A DNA stretch of 30,724 bases from Actinomycetota bacterium (GTDB taxonomy: Bacteria > Actinomycetota > Humimicrobiia > Humimicrobiales > Humimicrobiaceae): contig JAQVJB010000006.1 in the NCBI GenBank assembly GCA_028695395.1, forward strand, positions 1,514 to 32,237. The letters run 5' to 3'. Shown here in pieces: positions 16,006-24,986 of the stretch; position 1 is the stretch's first letter; the number at the start of each line of letters is the position of its first letter. Below the pieces are notes generated by a model. That model made no database searches. It had not been told where the DNA came from and was given only the letters and a program-made list of their open reading frames with translations. The translations under genes and the position numbers were made by a program.

Positions 16006-17475
16006 ATGGATGAAGAATTTTTAGAAGAAACCCAAGATGATTATTCTGAATCTGAGATTCATGAAGAATGTGGTATATTTGGGATATTTTCAAAAGAAAA
16101 TAATGTTTCTGAAATGATTTTCTATGGACTTCAGGCTCTTCAGCACAGAGGTCAGGAAAGTGCAGGAATTGCTGTATCAGATGGAGAAAATATTTTAATC
16201 TATAAAGACCTCGGTCTTGTTTCAAGTGTTTTTAATCATCAGAATCTTGCACCCCTGCAGGGAACAATAGGGATAGGGCATTCCAGATATTCTACAAAAG
16301 GAAGAAATGTCTGGAAAAACAGCCAGCCTCTTTTCAGAACCTTTAAAGGGCAAAGTTTTGCTGTTGCCCATAATGGCAATATTATCAATACGGAAGCACT
16401 TCGAATCGAACAGCTGAAAAAAGGTGTTAAATTTGAAACCTCTACGGATACAGAGATTTTTGCTTCTCTTATTGAAACTTCACATAAAGAAACAATAGAA
16501 GAAGCTATTCAGGAAGCAGTATCAAGGGTAAAAGGCTCTTATTCGATTTTAATACTTACAAAAGATAAAATTATCGGTTTAAGGGATCCAAACGGATTCA
16601 GGCCTATGGCTTTTGGTAAAAAAGGCGATAGCTATATAATAGCTTCTGAAACCTGTGCACTTGACATAATTGGAGCTACATATACAAGAGAAATAGATCC
16701 GGGAGAATTTGTAGTAATAGATAATAACGGTCTGAGATCCCAGATGGTATTTCCTGTTGGAAGAAGATCTATGTGCGTATTTGAGCTGATTTATTTTGCC
16801 CGTCCGGATAGCTATCTTTACAGGAAAAATATGTATGAAGTCAGGCATAGGATGGGGCAGCAGCTTGCTAAAGATTCAAAAGCTGATGCAGATCTTGTTA
16901 TTTCTGTTCCAGATTCGGGTACTCCAGCAGCAATAGGCTATTCCTCTGCTTCAAAAATACCATATGTAGAAGGATTTATTAAAAACAGATATATAGGCAG
17001 AACATTTATACAGCCTAATCAGGAAATAAGGGAAATAGGAATAAAATTAAAGCTCAACCCCTTAAAGGATATAATAAAAAATAAAAGGCTTGTTGTCGTT
17101 GACGATTCTATTGTGAGGGGAAATACTTCCAGGCTGATAATAAAAATGCTTTATGCTGCCGGCGCAAGAGAAATACATATGAGAATAAGTTCTCCTCCTT
17201 TGGTGCACCCATGTTTTTATGGTATAGATATGGCTACCCAGACCGAGTTTATTGCAAATCATAGGACTGTTGAAGAGATAAGAAAATTTCTGGGGGTAGA
17301 AAGTCTTGCATATTTAAGCATTGACGGGCTTGTGGCGGCGATAGGAGAACCAAAGAATAATTTCTGTTTTGCCTGTTTTAATGGGGATTACCCCGTAGAT
17401 GTTTCTGAAGTTCTTGAATATGATAAATATTCCTTTGAAAGCGAAATTAAAAAACAAAATGCGGAGATATTATGA
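16006..17475 (+). CDS. purF: Amidophosphoribosyltransferase
   Basis: 489 residues, first committed step: PRPP plus glutamine to phosphoribosylamine. It belongs to the Bacillus-type processed, Fe-S-containing class. A 21-residue acidic propeptide ends before Cys22 (HEE then CGIFGIF), which must be exposed as the N-terminal nucleophile. The PRPP loop VVVDDSIVRGNT is intact. Candidate Fe-S ligands include the CVFELIYFA Cys and the C-terminal FCFACFNGDYP CxxC pair. The cluster would make the enzyme oxygen-sensitive, as in Bacillus. The stop overlaps the purM start (ATGA). Confidence 0.96.
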   Translation: MDEEFLEETQDDYSESEIHEECGIFGIFSKENNVSEMIFYGLQALQHRGQESAGIAVSDGENILIYKDLGLVSSVFNHQNLAPLQGTIGIGHSRYSTKGRNVWKNSQPLFRTFKGQSFAVAHNGNIINTEALRIEQLKKGVKFETSTDTEIFASLIETSHKETIEEAIQEAVSRVKGSYSILILTKDKIIGLRDPNGFRPMAFGKKGDSYIIASETCALDIIGATYTREIDPGEFVVIDNNGLRSQMVFPVGRRSMCVFELIYFARPDSYLYRKNMYEVRHRMGQQLAKDSKADADLVISVPDSGTPAAIGYSSASKIPYVEGFIKNRYIGRTFIQPNQEIREIGIKLKLNPLKDIIKNKRLVVVDDSIVRGNTSRLIIKMLYAAGAREIHMRISSPPLVHPCFYGIDMATQTEFIANHRTVEEIRKFLGVESLAYLSIDGLVAAIGEPKNNFCFACFNGDYPVDVSEVLEYDKYSFESEIKKQNAEIL

Positions 17476-18524
17476 GTAAAGAACAAAAACAAAATTCATA
17501 TGCAGACTCGGGAGTGAATATTGATAAAGCAAATGAAGCAATAAAGGGATTTAAAGACAAAGTTTTTTCAACTTTTAATGCCAATGTATTAAACGACCTT
17601 TCTTCTTATTCTGGTCTTTTCAAGCTGGATATTGAGAAATTCAGCTCACCTGTCCTTGTTTCATCTACTGACGGAGTAGGGACAAAAATACTTATTGCAA
17701 AAAGCATGAATGATTTCACTACCATAGGCCAGGATCTTGTAGCTATGAGCGTAAATGACATTATATGCTGTGGAGCTGAGCCCCTTTTCTTTCTTGATTA
17801 TATTGCATGCGGAAAACTTGTACCTGAAAAAATAGAGGAAATAGTAGCCTCGGTGGCGGATGCCTGCAAGTTTGCCGGAGCTGCACTAATAGGAGGAGAG
17901 ACTGCTGAAATGCCCGGCATATATAAGACTGACGACATAGATCTTGCAGGATTTGCTGTCGGAATAATTGACAGAAAATCAATTATTGATAAAAATAAAA
18001 TTAATCCGGGAGATATTTTATTCGGTCTCACTTCAACAGGGCCCCACAGCAACGGTTATTCGCTTATTAGGAAAATTATTGCAGATAATGGTCTTGATTT
18101 GCAGAAAGACTATAGCATCAGCAATAATAGTATCAGCCTTGGTAAAACTCTTATAAGTCCGACAAAAATATATGTACAGCTGATAAAAAAAATTAAAGAA
18201 AAATTGAAGATCAAAGGAATTGCGCATATTACCGGAGGCGGTTTTTATGAGAACATCAATAGGATATTACCTGAGAGCTGCGATGCTTTAATTAATAAGG
18301 GTTCATGGCTGGTGCCGGATATTTTCAGATTTCTTCAGAAATATGGTAATGTAAGCGAAAAGGAGATGTACAGAGTATTTAATATGGGTATAGGTATGGC
18401 CATAATTATTAATAAAAATGATGCAGACGTACTTCTAAATATTATGGATGATTTAAATGAAGATATATTTAAAATCGGTGAAATAATTCCTGGCGGCGGA
18501 GAAGTTATTATCAATGGTATATGA
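17472..18524 (+). CDS. purM: Phosphoribosylformylglycinamidine cyclo-ligase (AIR synthetase)
   Basis: 350 residues, converts FGAM to AIR with ATP. Motifs: SYADSGVNIDKANEAI at the N-terminus, VLVSSTDGVGTKILIA, DLVAMSVNDIICCGAEPLFFLDYIACG, GGETAEMPGIY, LTSTGPHSNGYSLIRKI and ITGGGFYENINRILP. The length is normal. The ATG overlaps the purF stop by four bases, indicating translational coupling. A 72-bp AT-rich gap separates it from purN. Confidence 0.97.
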   Translation: MSKEQKQNSYADSGVNIDKANEAIKGFKDKVFSTFNANVLNDLSSYSGLFKLDIEKFSSPVLVSSTDGVGTKILIAKSMNDFTTIGQDLVAMSVNDIICCGAEPLFFLDYIACGKLVPEKIEEIVASVADACKFAGAALIGGETAEMPGIYKTDDIDLAGFAVGIIDRKSIIDKNKINPGDILFGLTSTGPHSNGYSLIRKIIADNGLDLQKDYSISNNSISLGKTLISPTKIYVQLIKKIKEKLKIKGIAHITGGGFYENINRILPESCDALINKGSWLVPDIFRFLQKYGNVSEKEMYRVFNMGIGMAIIINKNDADVLLNIMDDLNEDIFKIGEIIPGGGEVIINGI

Positions 18525-18596
18525 AATTAAAAAATATTTAAAGAAAGCACCTTTTTAAGTCTGGGGAAAATAAAAGTTGATTTAAGGTAATGGTTA

Positions 18597-19232
18597 ATGA
18601 AAAATAAAAGGAAAAAAATTGCAGTTTTTGCTAGCGGAAACGGTTCGAATCTGCAGGCTTTAATAAATCATTCACTGGCAAAAGACATTAATGGTGATAT
18701 ATCAATAGTATTTTCAAATAATCCTGAAGCTTATGCCCTTAAGAGAGCAGCAAATCATTCAATTAAAACTTATTGTTTTAGCCAAAAAGATTTTGATTCA
18801 AGAAAGGATTTTGACAGAAAAATACTTGAATTGATGTTAATAAATGAAATAGACCTTATATGTCTTGCAGGATATATGCTGCTTTTAAACAATGAATTCA
18901 TAAAAGAATATGAAAATAGGATTATAAATATCCATCCGTCTCTTTTGCCTTCATTCAAGGGAATGCATGGGATTAAAGATGCTTTTGAATATGGCGTAAA
19001 GGTAACTGGAGTAACAGTCCATTTCGTAGACAGTGAACTGGACCATGGACCGATAATAATTCAGAAAGCTGTTGAAATAGGGGAGAATGATACGGTTGAA
19101 ACTTTAGAGGAAAAAATTCATAAAACAGAACATTTTATTTACCCTCTGGCAATAGAGTATTTTTGTAAAGATTTATTTGAAATAAATGGAAGAAAAGTAT
19201 CAATATCAGAAAGGGAGAAAATTGAAGATTAA
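18597..19232 (+). CDS. purN: Phosphoribosylglycinamide formyltransferase
   Basis: 211 residues, transfers a formyl group from 10-formyl-tetrahydrofolate to GAR. Motifs: KIAVFASGNGSNLQALI (phosphate-binding loop), NIHPSLLPSFKGMHGIKDAFEYGVKVTGVTVHFVDSELDHGPII, with the catalytic Asn, His and Asp. This is the folate-using PurN; formate-using PurT is not needed. A weak TAAGGTAA precedes the ATG. The 3' end overlaps purH by 11 bp if purH starts at the TTG chosen here. Confidence 0.95.
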   Translation: MKNKRKKIAVFASGNGSNLQALINHSLAKDINGDISIVFSNNPEAYALKRAANHSIKTYCFSQKDFDSRKDFDRKILELMLINEIDLICLAGYMLLLNNEFIKEYENRIINIHPSLLPSFKGMHGIKDAFEYGVKVTGVTVHFVDSELDHGPIIIQKAVEIGENDTVETLEEKIHKTEHFIYPLAIEYFCKDLFEINGRKVSISEREKIED

Positions 19233-20907
19233 AATTGAAAGAGCTTTGATTAGCGTATCTGACAAGAAAGGTATTATTGATTTTGCAAAAAAGCTGGAAT
19301 CTTTTGGAATCCAGATAATATCTACAGGGGGAACTTATAAAGCATTAAATGAAGCGGGTGTTAAGGTAATAAAAATAGATGAACTAACGGGTTTTCCTGA
19401 GATGCTGGATGGAAGGGTAAAAACTCTGCATCCTTTTGTTCACGGTGGCATTCTTGCAAACAGAAAGATAGAGTCACATATGGAACAGATAGAAAAAGCC
19501 GGCATAAAAAAGATAGATATGGTTGTTGTCAATCTTTATCCTTTCAGGGAAACAATAGCAAAACCTGATGTTACTATGGAAGAAGCAATAGAAAATATTG
19601 ATATCGGCGGCCCTACAATGATAAGAAGTGCCGCTAAAAATAATGGTTCAGTTGCTGTTGTAACAGATCCAGGCGATTATGACATAATTATTGATGAAAT
19701 GGTAAAAAATGATGGTTTTATATTGAGAAAAACACTTTTCTCTTTAAGCATAAAAGCATTCAAACATACCTGCGAGTATGACAGTTATATCTTTAATTAT
19801 TTTATAAAGAAAATATCTGAGCATGGTTCTGATAATATAAAAATTGAAGAAGCTCTTAATGTAGATAATACAAAAGCACTGCATGAAGTAATGGCAGGGT
19901 CTAATATTTTTAAAAATGAGGACGGAACTTTTAAGGATGAAATGAAGCTGTCAATTGAGAAAAAACAGAATCTGAGATATGGAGAAAATCCGCACCAGAA
20001 AGCTTCTTACTATAAATTTAGCGATGCTCTGCCTTCAAGTTTTGTTATGGCAGAGCAGCTTCAGGGAAAGGAGCTCTCATATAATAATATCCTTGACGGG
20101 AATGCTGCTTTTAATATTGTCAAAGAATTTGAAAAACCCTGTGTATCAGTTATAAAGCATAATAATCCTTGCGGATGCGCTATAGGAAAAAGCATTGAAG
20201 ATGCGTATGCCAGGGCCTATGCAGCCGATCCCGTAAGCGCGTATGGCAGCGTGGTAGCAAGTAATTACAAGTGGAATCAGAAAGCTACGGAATTCTTAAT
20301 GGATAAATATGTTGAGATAATAATTGCTCCGGATTTTGAAGATAAGGCAATTGAGATGCTTTCCCAAAAACCTAACTTAAGAGTTTTAAAGATTAATTTT
20401 GATTTAAATAATTATATTTCAAAAATAAAAAATAATGATAGTTCCATTATGTATCCTGATGTTAAAAGCGTAGAGGGCGGTCTCATAATACAAGATTCAG
20501 ATATGGGTGCAGATAGTTTTGAAGAAATGAAAGTTGTTACAGATGCCCAGCCAGATGAATCGCAATGGGCTGATCTTTTGTTTGGATGGCAGGTTGTAAA
20601 GAATGTCAAATCGAATGCGATTCTGATAGTAAAAGATGAAACTACTGTTGGTGTAGGGGCAGGCCAGATGAGCCGTATAGATTCAACAAAAATAGCAGTT
20701 GAAAAATCTCAGGGAAAATGTGAAGGAGCAGTTATTGCTTCTGATGCTTTTTTTCCATTTTCTGATGCCATAGACATAGCTGCAGAAAATAAAATATCCG
20801 CTATTATCCAGCCCGGAGGTTCCATAAGAGATGAAGAAGTGATACAGGCTTGTAACAAATATGGAATAACAATGGTGTTCACAGGAAAAAGACATTTCAA
20901 ACATTGA
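19222..20907 (+). CDS. purH: Bifunctional AICAR transformylase / IMP cyclohydrolase
   Basis: About 561 residues, longer than the roughly 510-530 of common PurH. The N-terminal MGS-like IMP cyclohydrolase domain starts IERALISVSDKKGI and has GGTYKAL, LDGRVKTLHPFVHGGILA and VVNLYPF. The AICARFT domain has LRYGENPHQKASYY, KHNNPCGCAIG, VGVGAGQMSR and IQPGGSIRDEE, and ends in the usual RHFKH. The frame opens at 19186, but TTG 19222 has AAAGGGAG at the right distance and aligns with the common start. Most extra length is an insertion of about 30 residues in the linker between domains and a smaller one after LRVLKINFD. It is the last gene of the operon. Confidence 0.96.
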   Translation: MKIKIERALISVSDKKGIIDFAKKLESFGIQIISTGGTYKALNEAGVKVIKIDELTGFPEMLDGRVKTLHPFVHGGILANRKIESHMEQIEKAGIKKIDMVVVNLYPFRETIAKPDVTMEEAIENIDIGGPTMIRSAAKNNGSVAVVTDPGDYDIIIDEMVKNDGFILRKTLFSLSIKAFKHTCEYDSYIFNYFIKKISEHGSDNIKIEEALNVDNTKALHEVMAGSNIFKNEDGTFKDEMKLSIEKKQNLRYGENPHQKASYYKFSDALPSSFVMAEQLQGKELSYNNILDGNAAFNIVKEFEKPCVSVIKHNNPCGCAIGKSIEDAYARAYAADPVSAYGSVVASNYKWNQKATEFLMDKYVEIIIAPDFEDKAIEMLSQKPNLRVLKINFDLNNYISKIKNNDSSIMYPDVKSVEGGLIIQDSDMGADSFEEMKVVTDAQPDESQWADLLFGWQVVKNVKSNAILIVKDETTVGVGAGQMSRIDSTKIAVEKSQGKCEGAVIASDAFFPFSDAIDIAAENKISAIIQPGGSIRDEEVIQACNKYGITMVFTGKRHFKH

Positions 20908-20930
20908 TAAGTTTGTTTAGTTATAATTAT

Positions 20931-20966
20931 AAAATCCAGCCCCTGCATTTAAAGAGGCTGGATTTT
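20931..20966. terminator. Bidirectional intrinsic terminator between purH and lon
   Basis: AAAATCCAGCC (20931-20941) and GGCTGGATTTT (20956-20966) pair perfectly over 11 bp with a 14-base loop. A/T flanks give a U-run on both strands, suiting the convergent purH (+) and lon (-) genes. Confidence 0.8.
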
Positions 20967-20988
20967 AATTTATCCATATTTTTAAATT

Positions 20989-21025
20989 ATTTGATTAAAC
21001 ACATTATTTAATCAAATTTATTTTT
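20989..21025 (+). terminator. Second hairpin after purH
   Basis: ATTTGATTAAA (20989-20999) pairs with TTTAATCAAAT (21007-21017), loop of seven bases, followed on the plus strand by TTATTTTT. It has no G+C-rich core, so it may be a back-up terminator for purH readthrough. Confidence 0.5.
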
Positions 21026-21030
21026 CACTA

Positions 21031-23466
21031 TTATGCAGTTGTAAGCATATTTACCTTGCTTCCTCTGTTCTGTTTTACAGAAGATGCCGGCATGTTGCCG
21101 AAAGGACTCTTTTCAAGAGTATGCTTTAAAAGCTCATCTATATTATCCACAAATACAAGATTAAGCCCTTTAGTTATAGATTCAGGCACTTCCTCAAGAT
21201 TCTTCTTATTTTTCTGGGGAAGAACGACTTTCTTTAATCCAGCTCTTTTTGCTGCCAGAAGTTTTTCTTTCAACCCGCCTATAGGAAGTATCCTTCCTCT
21301 TAATGTAATCTCTCCTGTCATGCCTACATCCCTTAAAACCGGTATTCCGGTTAAAGCTGAAACTACCGATGTAGTTATTGCTACTCCAGCTGATGGGCCA
21401 TCCTTTGGAATAGCACCGCTTGGAACATGGATATGCATATCGGATTTCGCAAATATACTATCATCTACATCTAATGCTTTTGACTTTGAATGCACATAGC
21501 TTATTGCTGCTTTTGCAGATTCCTGCATAACATCTCCAAGATTGCCGGTAAGTATTATATTTCCCTTACCTTTATAATAAGTCGATTCAATAAGTATGAT
21601 ATCTCCTCCGACAGGTGTATAGGCAAGACCTGTTGCGACTCCTATACTGTTTTTATCCTCTATTTCATTTGGCTGCACTTTTGCAACCCCAAGAAAATCA
21701 TATACCTTTTTCTTTGTAACTAATTTGGAGAACTTCTTTTTTTCCACTATTTCTCTTGCTATTTTCTTGCAGATATTTGAAATCTCCCTTTCCAGATTCC
21801 TGACTCCTGCTTCTCTTGTAAATTCTTCTATTACTGCAAGAATAGCATCCTTAGAAAATCGTATATTATATTTTGAAATGCCTTGTTCTTCAAGCTGTTT
21901 CGGAATAAGGAATTTTTCAGCTATGTGAGCTTTCTCTTCACTGCTATATCCTGGAAGCTCAAGTATTTCCATTCTGTCTCTAAGAGCAGGATGAATGGTA
22001 TCAAGAATATTTGCTGTTGCAATAAACATTACATTCGAAAGGTCATAAGGTATTTCAAGATAATGATCCCTGAAGGAATTATTCTGTTCAGGGTCTAAGA
22101 CCTCTAGAAGCGCAGAAGAAGGATCTCCTCTGTAATCAGCACCGACCTTATCGATTTCATCAAGCATGAAAACAGGATTGTTTACTCCGACCTGTGCCAG
22201 CCCCTGAATTATTCTTCCGGGCAATGCCCCCACATATGTCCTTCTGTGGCCTCTTATTTCAGCTTCATCCCTGATTCCACCTATTGACATCCTTATAAAT
22301 TTACGTCCAAGAGATTTTGCAATTGACTGCCCTAGAGAAGTTTTACCAACACCTGGAGGACCGACAAAGCAAAGTATAGGACCTTTTGTTGTCTTACCTT
22401 TTAGTTTTCTTACTGCAAGATAATCCAATATATGTTCTTTTACTTTTTCAAGATCATAATGATCAGCATCTAATATCTTTTTTGATTTTTTTATATCAAG
22501 CGTATCTTTTGTTTTTTCTGCCCAGGGGACATCAATCATCCATTCGACATAAGTCCTAACATAAGAATGTTCCGGTGACATACTTGGCATACCTTCAAGC
22601 CTTTTTATCTCTTTTTCAACTTTCTCCCTGGCTTCTTTTGGCATCCTTTTCTTTTTTAGCTTCTTTTCCAGTTCACTGGTAAGAGCAATGGACTCATCAG
22701 CTTCTCCAAGCTCCTCCTTTATTGCCTTAAGCTGCTGCTTGAGATAAAAATCCCTCTGGGTTTTTCCTACTTCTTCCTGGACTTTATTCCTTATCTGACT
22801 CTGTACTTCAAATTTCTTTAATTCTTCCGATAGAAATTCAGTAAGCTTTTTAAGTCTTTCTTTTACATTTATTTCCTCCAGTATTTTTTGTTTCTGCTCA
22901 ATTTCAGTCAGTAAATAAGAGGCAAACAAATCTGCCTGTACTTCTATTTTAGAAATATTGGTAGCAGCAACAACAAAAGCTGTGGGAAGAGGAATGCCGA
23001 GCTGAATAAATTTTTCAACCTGCATTCTTATTGTAGTATTAAGATTATTTATTTCCTCATCTTCAGCATAAACTTGTTCTTCAATAACATCAATTGCGCC
23101 TCTGAAAAAACCCTCAGTCTGGGTAAAATATTTAATACTTACCCTTGCAAGTCCCTCAACCACGCATTTAATTTCACTAGGCGATATATTGACAACCTGT
23201 TTTATTACGCAAGCTGTACCTGTTTCATAAAGATCGTCTTTGCTTATTGTTTCCTTATCTTTTTCCCTCTGGGCTACTACGACTATTATCTGATGCTCTT
23301 TTGAAGCTGCTTTTACTGCTTCAATCGATATATCTCTGCCGACTGCCAGAGGAGTTGCAAGATATGGAAAAACCACACTATTTTTTAAAGCAAGGATAGG
23401 AAGTTCGTTTGGAATTTTTATCTTATCCTTATTTTCTTCATTAATTATGTTCTTATCTTCAGCCAT
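21031..23466 (-). CDS. lon: ATP-dependent protease Lon (LonA)
   Basis: 811 residues, full-length LonA, a cytoplasmic quality-control protease. An N-terminal substrate-binding domain (about 20-220) and coiled-coil region precede the AAA+ module with Walker A GPPGVGKTS at 369-377 and MLDEIDKVG as Walker B. The C-terminal protease domain holds the Ser-Lys dyad, Ser692 in KDGPSAG and Lys735 in GGLKEKLLAA. AGGAG lies 8 bases before the ATG. It sits on the minus strand behind two promoter-like sequences and convergent to purH. The last 17 residues are a short family-atypical tail. Confidence 0.97.
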   Translation of the reverse strand: MAEDKNIINEENKDKIKIPNELPILALKNSVVFPYLATPLAVGRDISIEAVKAASKEHQIIVVVAQREKDKETISKDDLYETGTACVIKQVVNISPSEIKCVVEGLARVSIKYFTQTEGFFRGAIDVIEEQVYAEDEEINNLNTTIRMQVEKFIQLGIPLPTAFVVAATNISKIEVQADLFASYLLTEIEQKQKILEEINVKERLKKLTEFLSEELKKFEVQSQIRNKVQEEVGKTQRDFYLKQQLKAIKEELGEADESIALTSELEKKLKKKRMPKEAREKVEKEIKRLEGMPSMSPEHSYVRTYVEWMIDVPWAEKTKDTLDIKKSKKILDADHYDLEKVKEHILDYLAVRKLKGKTTKGPILCFVGPPGVGKTSLGQSIAKSLGRKFIRMSIGGIRDEAEIRGHRRTYVGALPGRIIQGLAQVGVNNPVFMLDEIDKVGADYRGDPSSALLEVLDPEQNNSFRDHYLEIPYDLSNVMFIATANILDTIHPALRDRMEILELPGYSSEEKAHIAEKFLIPKQLEEQGISKYNIRFSKDAILAVIEEFTREAGVRNLEREISNICKKIAREIVEKKKFSKLVTKKKVYDFLGVAKVQPNEIEDKNSIGVATGLAYTPVGGDIILIESTYYKGKGNIILTGNLGDVMQESAKAAISYVHSKSKALDVDDSIFAKSDMHIHVPSGAIPKDGPSAGVAITTSVVSALTGIPVLRDVGMTGEITLRGRILPIGGLKEKLLAAKRAGLKKVVLPQKNKKNLEEVPESITKGLNLVFVDNIDELLKHTLEKSPFGNMPASSVKQNRGSKVNMLTTA

Positions 23467-23589
23467 ATTTTCAACTCCTATAAATAAATTAAAAAATTAT
23501 TTTTTACTCATATATTTTTAAAAACAGGAAAGAAATTCAATTTTAAAAAATCCTTAAAACTGCTAACAATAAAAACCTGTTTCTATTCT

Positions 23590-23618
23590 ATATAATATTA
23601 TTATATCAGAAAGGTCAA
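23590..23618 (-). promoter_or_regulatory. Promoter candidate P1 for lon
   Basis: On the minus strand: TTGACC (23613-23618), 17 bases, TTATAT (23590-23595), or an 18-base spacer to TATATA. It lies about 125 bp before the lon ATG. Confidence 0.45.
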
Positions 23619-23688
23619 TAAAAAACTAAAATAATTTTCTTCAATTAAGAAATTAATTTTTCACTTTAAATGAAAAATATTTAAGTTA

Positions 23689-23718
23689 TATATATTCTCA
23701 TTATATAATAGATGTCAA
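23689..23718 (-). promoter_or_regulatory. Promoter candidate P2 for lon
   Basis: On the minus strand: consensus TTGACA (23713-23718), 17-18 bases, ATATAT or TATATA (23689-23695). It is the best -35 match in the region. It is upstream of P1, with an 8-bp inverted repeat between them that could be an operator. Confidence 0.45.
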
Positions 23719-23791
23719 CATTTTATTTTTATGAGGGGTTGTTTGTAAAATCCTTTTACTTTTAGATGTAGTGAATATCCTGGCTATTTTC

Positions 23792-24151
23792 TTACAGATG
23801 ACAACCAAGTTCTTTTAATTTTTCTTCGCTTAAGCCAAAATAATGCCCGATTTCATGGAGAATAACTATTTTTAGGTTATGTTCCAGCTCGATATCATTT
23901 TTACTTATTGCATCAAGTGATTTTTTATAAATAGTAATTTTGTCAGGAAAGATAATATTATGCCCCGGTTTTACTGTATTGGGAGTTCCCTGGAATAATC
24001 CAAGGGTAATATTATTTTTTACCTTGCTATAGGCCGTAGTAGTACTATCATAATCAACCAATATGTCAATATTCTTCATCTGTTCCTTAAATTTTTTTGG
24101 GATATCTTTTATTATTTTTAAAATCAGTTCTTCAAAATCAGTTTTTTCCAT
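23792..24151 (-). CDS. Minimal zincin-like metallopeptidase (MMP/TTHA0227-type, DUF1025)
   Basis: 119 residues, soluble. The C-terminal active site HEIGHYFGLSEEKLKELG gives the HExxHxxG zinc motif (His99, Glu100, His103, Gly106), and ITLGLFQGTP upstream fits the family's L-G-L-Y-x-G-x-P. Members of the Zincin_1 family are very small zincins with unknown substrates. The frame extends to 24193, but AAGGAG before ATG 24151, and alignment with the family length, favour the shorter form. It overlaps the DUF5667 gene by 14 bp, so it is coupled to the ECF sigma operon, suggesting a regulatory or quality-control role. This role is inferred. Confidence 0.82.
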   Translation of the reverse strand: MEKTDFEELILKIIKDIPKKFKEQMKNIDILVDYDSTTTAYSKVKNNITLGLFQGTPNTVKPGHNIIFPDKITIYKKSLDAISKNDIELEHNLKIVILHEIGHYFGLSEEKLKELGCHL

Positions 24152-24986
24152 TGTACCTTGCTCCTTTTTTATTTGCTTCCGTATTCTGTCCATTACTGTT
24201 TTTGAAATTATCGGATTCGTTCATAGAATTTTCAGAGTTATATGTATCTGCATCATTATCCAGGCTGCCTGATTCTGTTTCCTGATTGTCTGATGATTTA
24301 TTTTGGTTTTTCATACCGTGTCTTCGAATCTGTCTTATCTGTTCCATTACTTTAAAATCATTATCATCATTAAAATATCCATATCTTTTACAGTTATCAT
24401 ACTGTTTTTCAATTTCATTCAACAAAAATATAAAATTTTCATCATCAGGGCTTATTTCACTTTTAATAAGACTATCTGCCTCAGTTATTCTCCTGTTTAA
24501 AAAATTATAATAAAGCTTACCTTTTTTTACTTCCGGGTATATGAAAGACTGCATCTTTTCTGCTGTTATCTTCACAGGATAGAGCGTATCTCCGGGTAAA
24601 GTTTTTTCTGATGCAAAAACAGTGCCAGTGAACGCGAACATTATGAATATGAAAGAAAAGCAGAAAGCAAGGACAGGTTTTAGAAAGTTTTTCCTGACCC
24701 TTACAGGCATAATCCCGTCTCTATCATGAAACTCACTTCTCTTTTCTGGCAGGGTATCAGGTACTTTTTTTTCTTTTATTATTTTTGAGAATAATTCCTG
24801 TTTTCTTGAATAACTTGTTTTTATACCTTTAAGATTTCCAAAATCATCGATTAATGTGAAATATTCTTTTATCAGTGAAGAATATTCAGGATATTTCTTT
24901 AAACAATGTTCCATGCCCTTTCCTTTATCCATAAGAGAAAGGATTTTCTTAAAGATTTTTTCATTTTTATCTTTAATTTTATTCAT
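24138..24986 (-). CDS. DUF5667 membrane protein, putative anti-sigma factor
   Basis: 282 residues. The N-terminal cytoplasmic part (about 1-100) has GMEHCLKKYPEYSSLIKEYF, a pattern common in sigma-linked actinobacterial and chloroflexal proteins (x-CL-x-x-YP-x-x-x-x-L). One membrane helix follows at about 104-126, ending in ASE, then the external DUF5667 motif EKTLPGDTLYPVKITAEKMQ and a helical region. The tail (about 230-282) is low-complexity, rich in Asn, Ser, Asp and Glu. The start overlaps the sigma stop by 8 bp, and the end overlaps the zincin start. Anti-sigma function is inferred from operon and topology, since no ZAS zinc motif is seen. Confidence 0.78.
   Translation of the reverse strand: MNKIKDKNEKIFKKILSLMDKGKGMEHCLKKYPEYSSLIKEYFTLIDDFGNLKGIKTSYSRKQELFSKIIKEKKVPDTLPEKRSEFHDRDGIMPVRVRKNFLKPVLAFCFSFIFIMFAFTGTVFASEKTLPGDTLYPVKITAEKMQSFIYPEVKKGKLYYNFLNRRITEADSLIKSEISPDDENFIFLLNEIEKQYDNCKRYGYFNDDNDFKVMEQIRQIRRHGMKNQNKSSDNQETESGSLDNDADTYNSENSMNESDNFKNSNGQNTEANKKGARYNGKN

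Larger units (their letters stand above)
23467..23791. other. Intergenic region upstream of lon
   Basis: 325 bp without a gene. It holds two sigma70-like promoters pointing to lon and two inverted repeats between or near them: ATTTTTCA (23656-23663) with TGAAAAAT (23671-23678), and a weaker TTTCTT/AAGAAA pair near 23634-23650. No CIRCE or HAIR box, the usual heat-shock operators, was seen. No terminator is apparent after the zincin gene, so readthrough from the sigma operon into lon is possible. Confidence 0.5.

Noticed and set aside
15821..16225. 134-codon minus-strand frame over the purL-purF junction
   Set aside because: Antisense to two intact purine genes; no recognisable domain.
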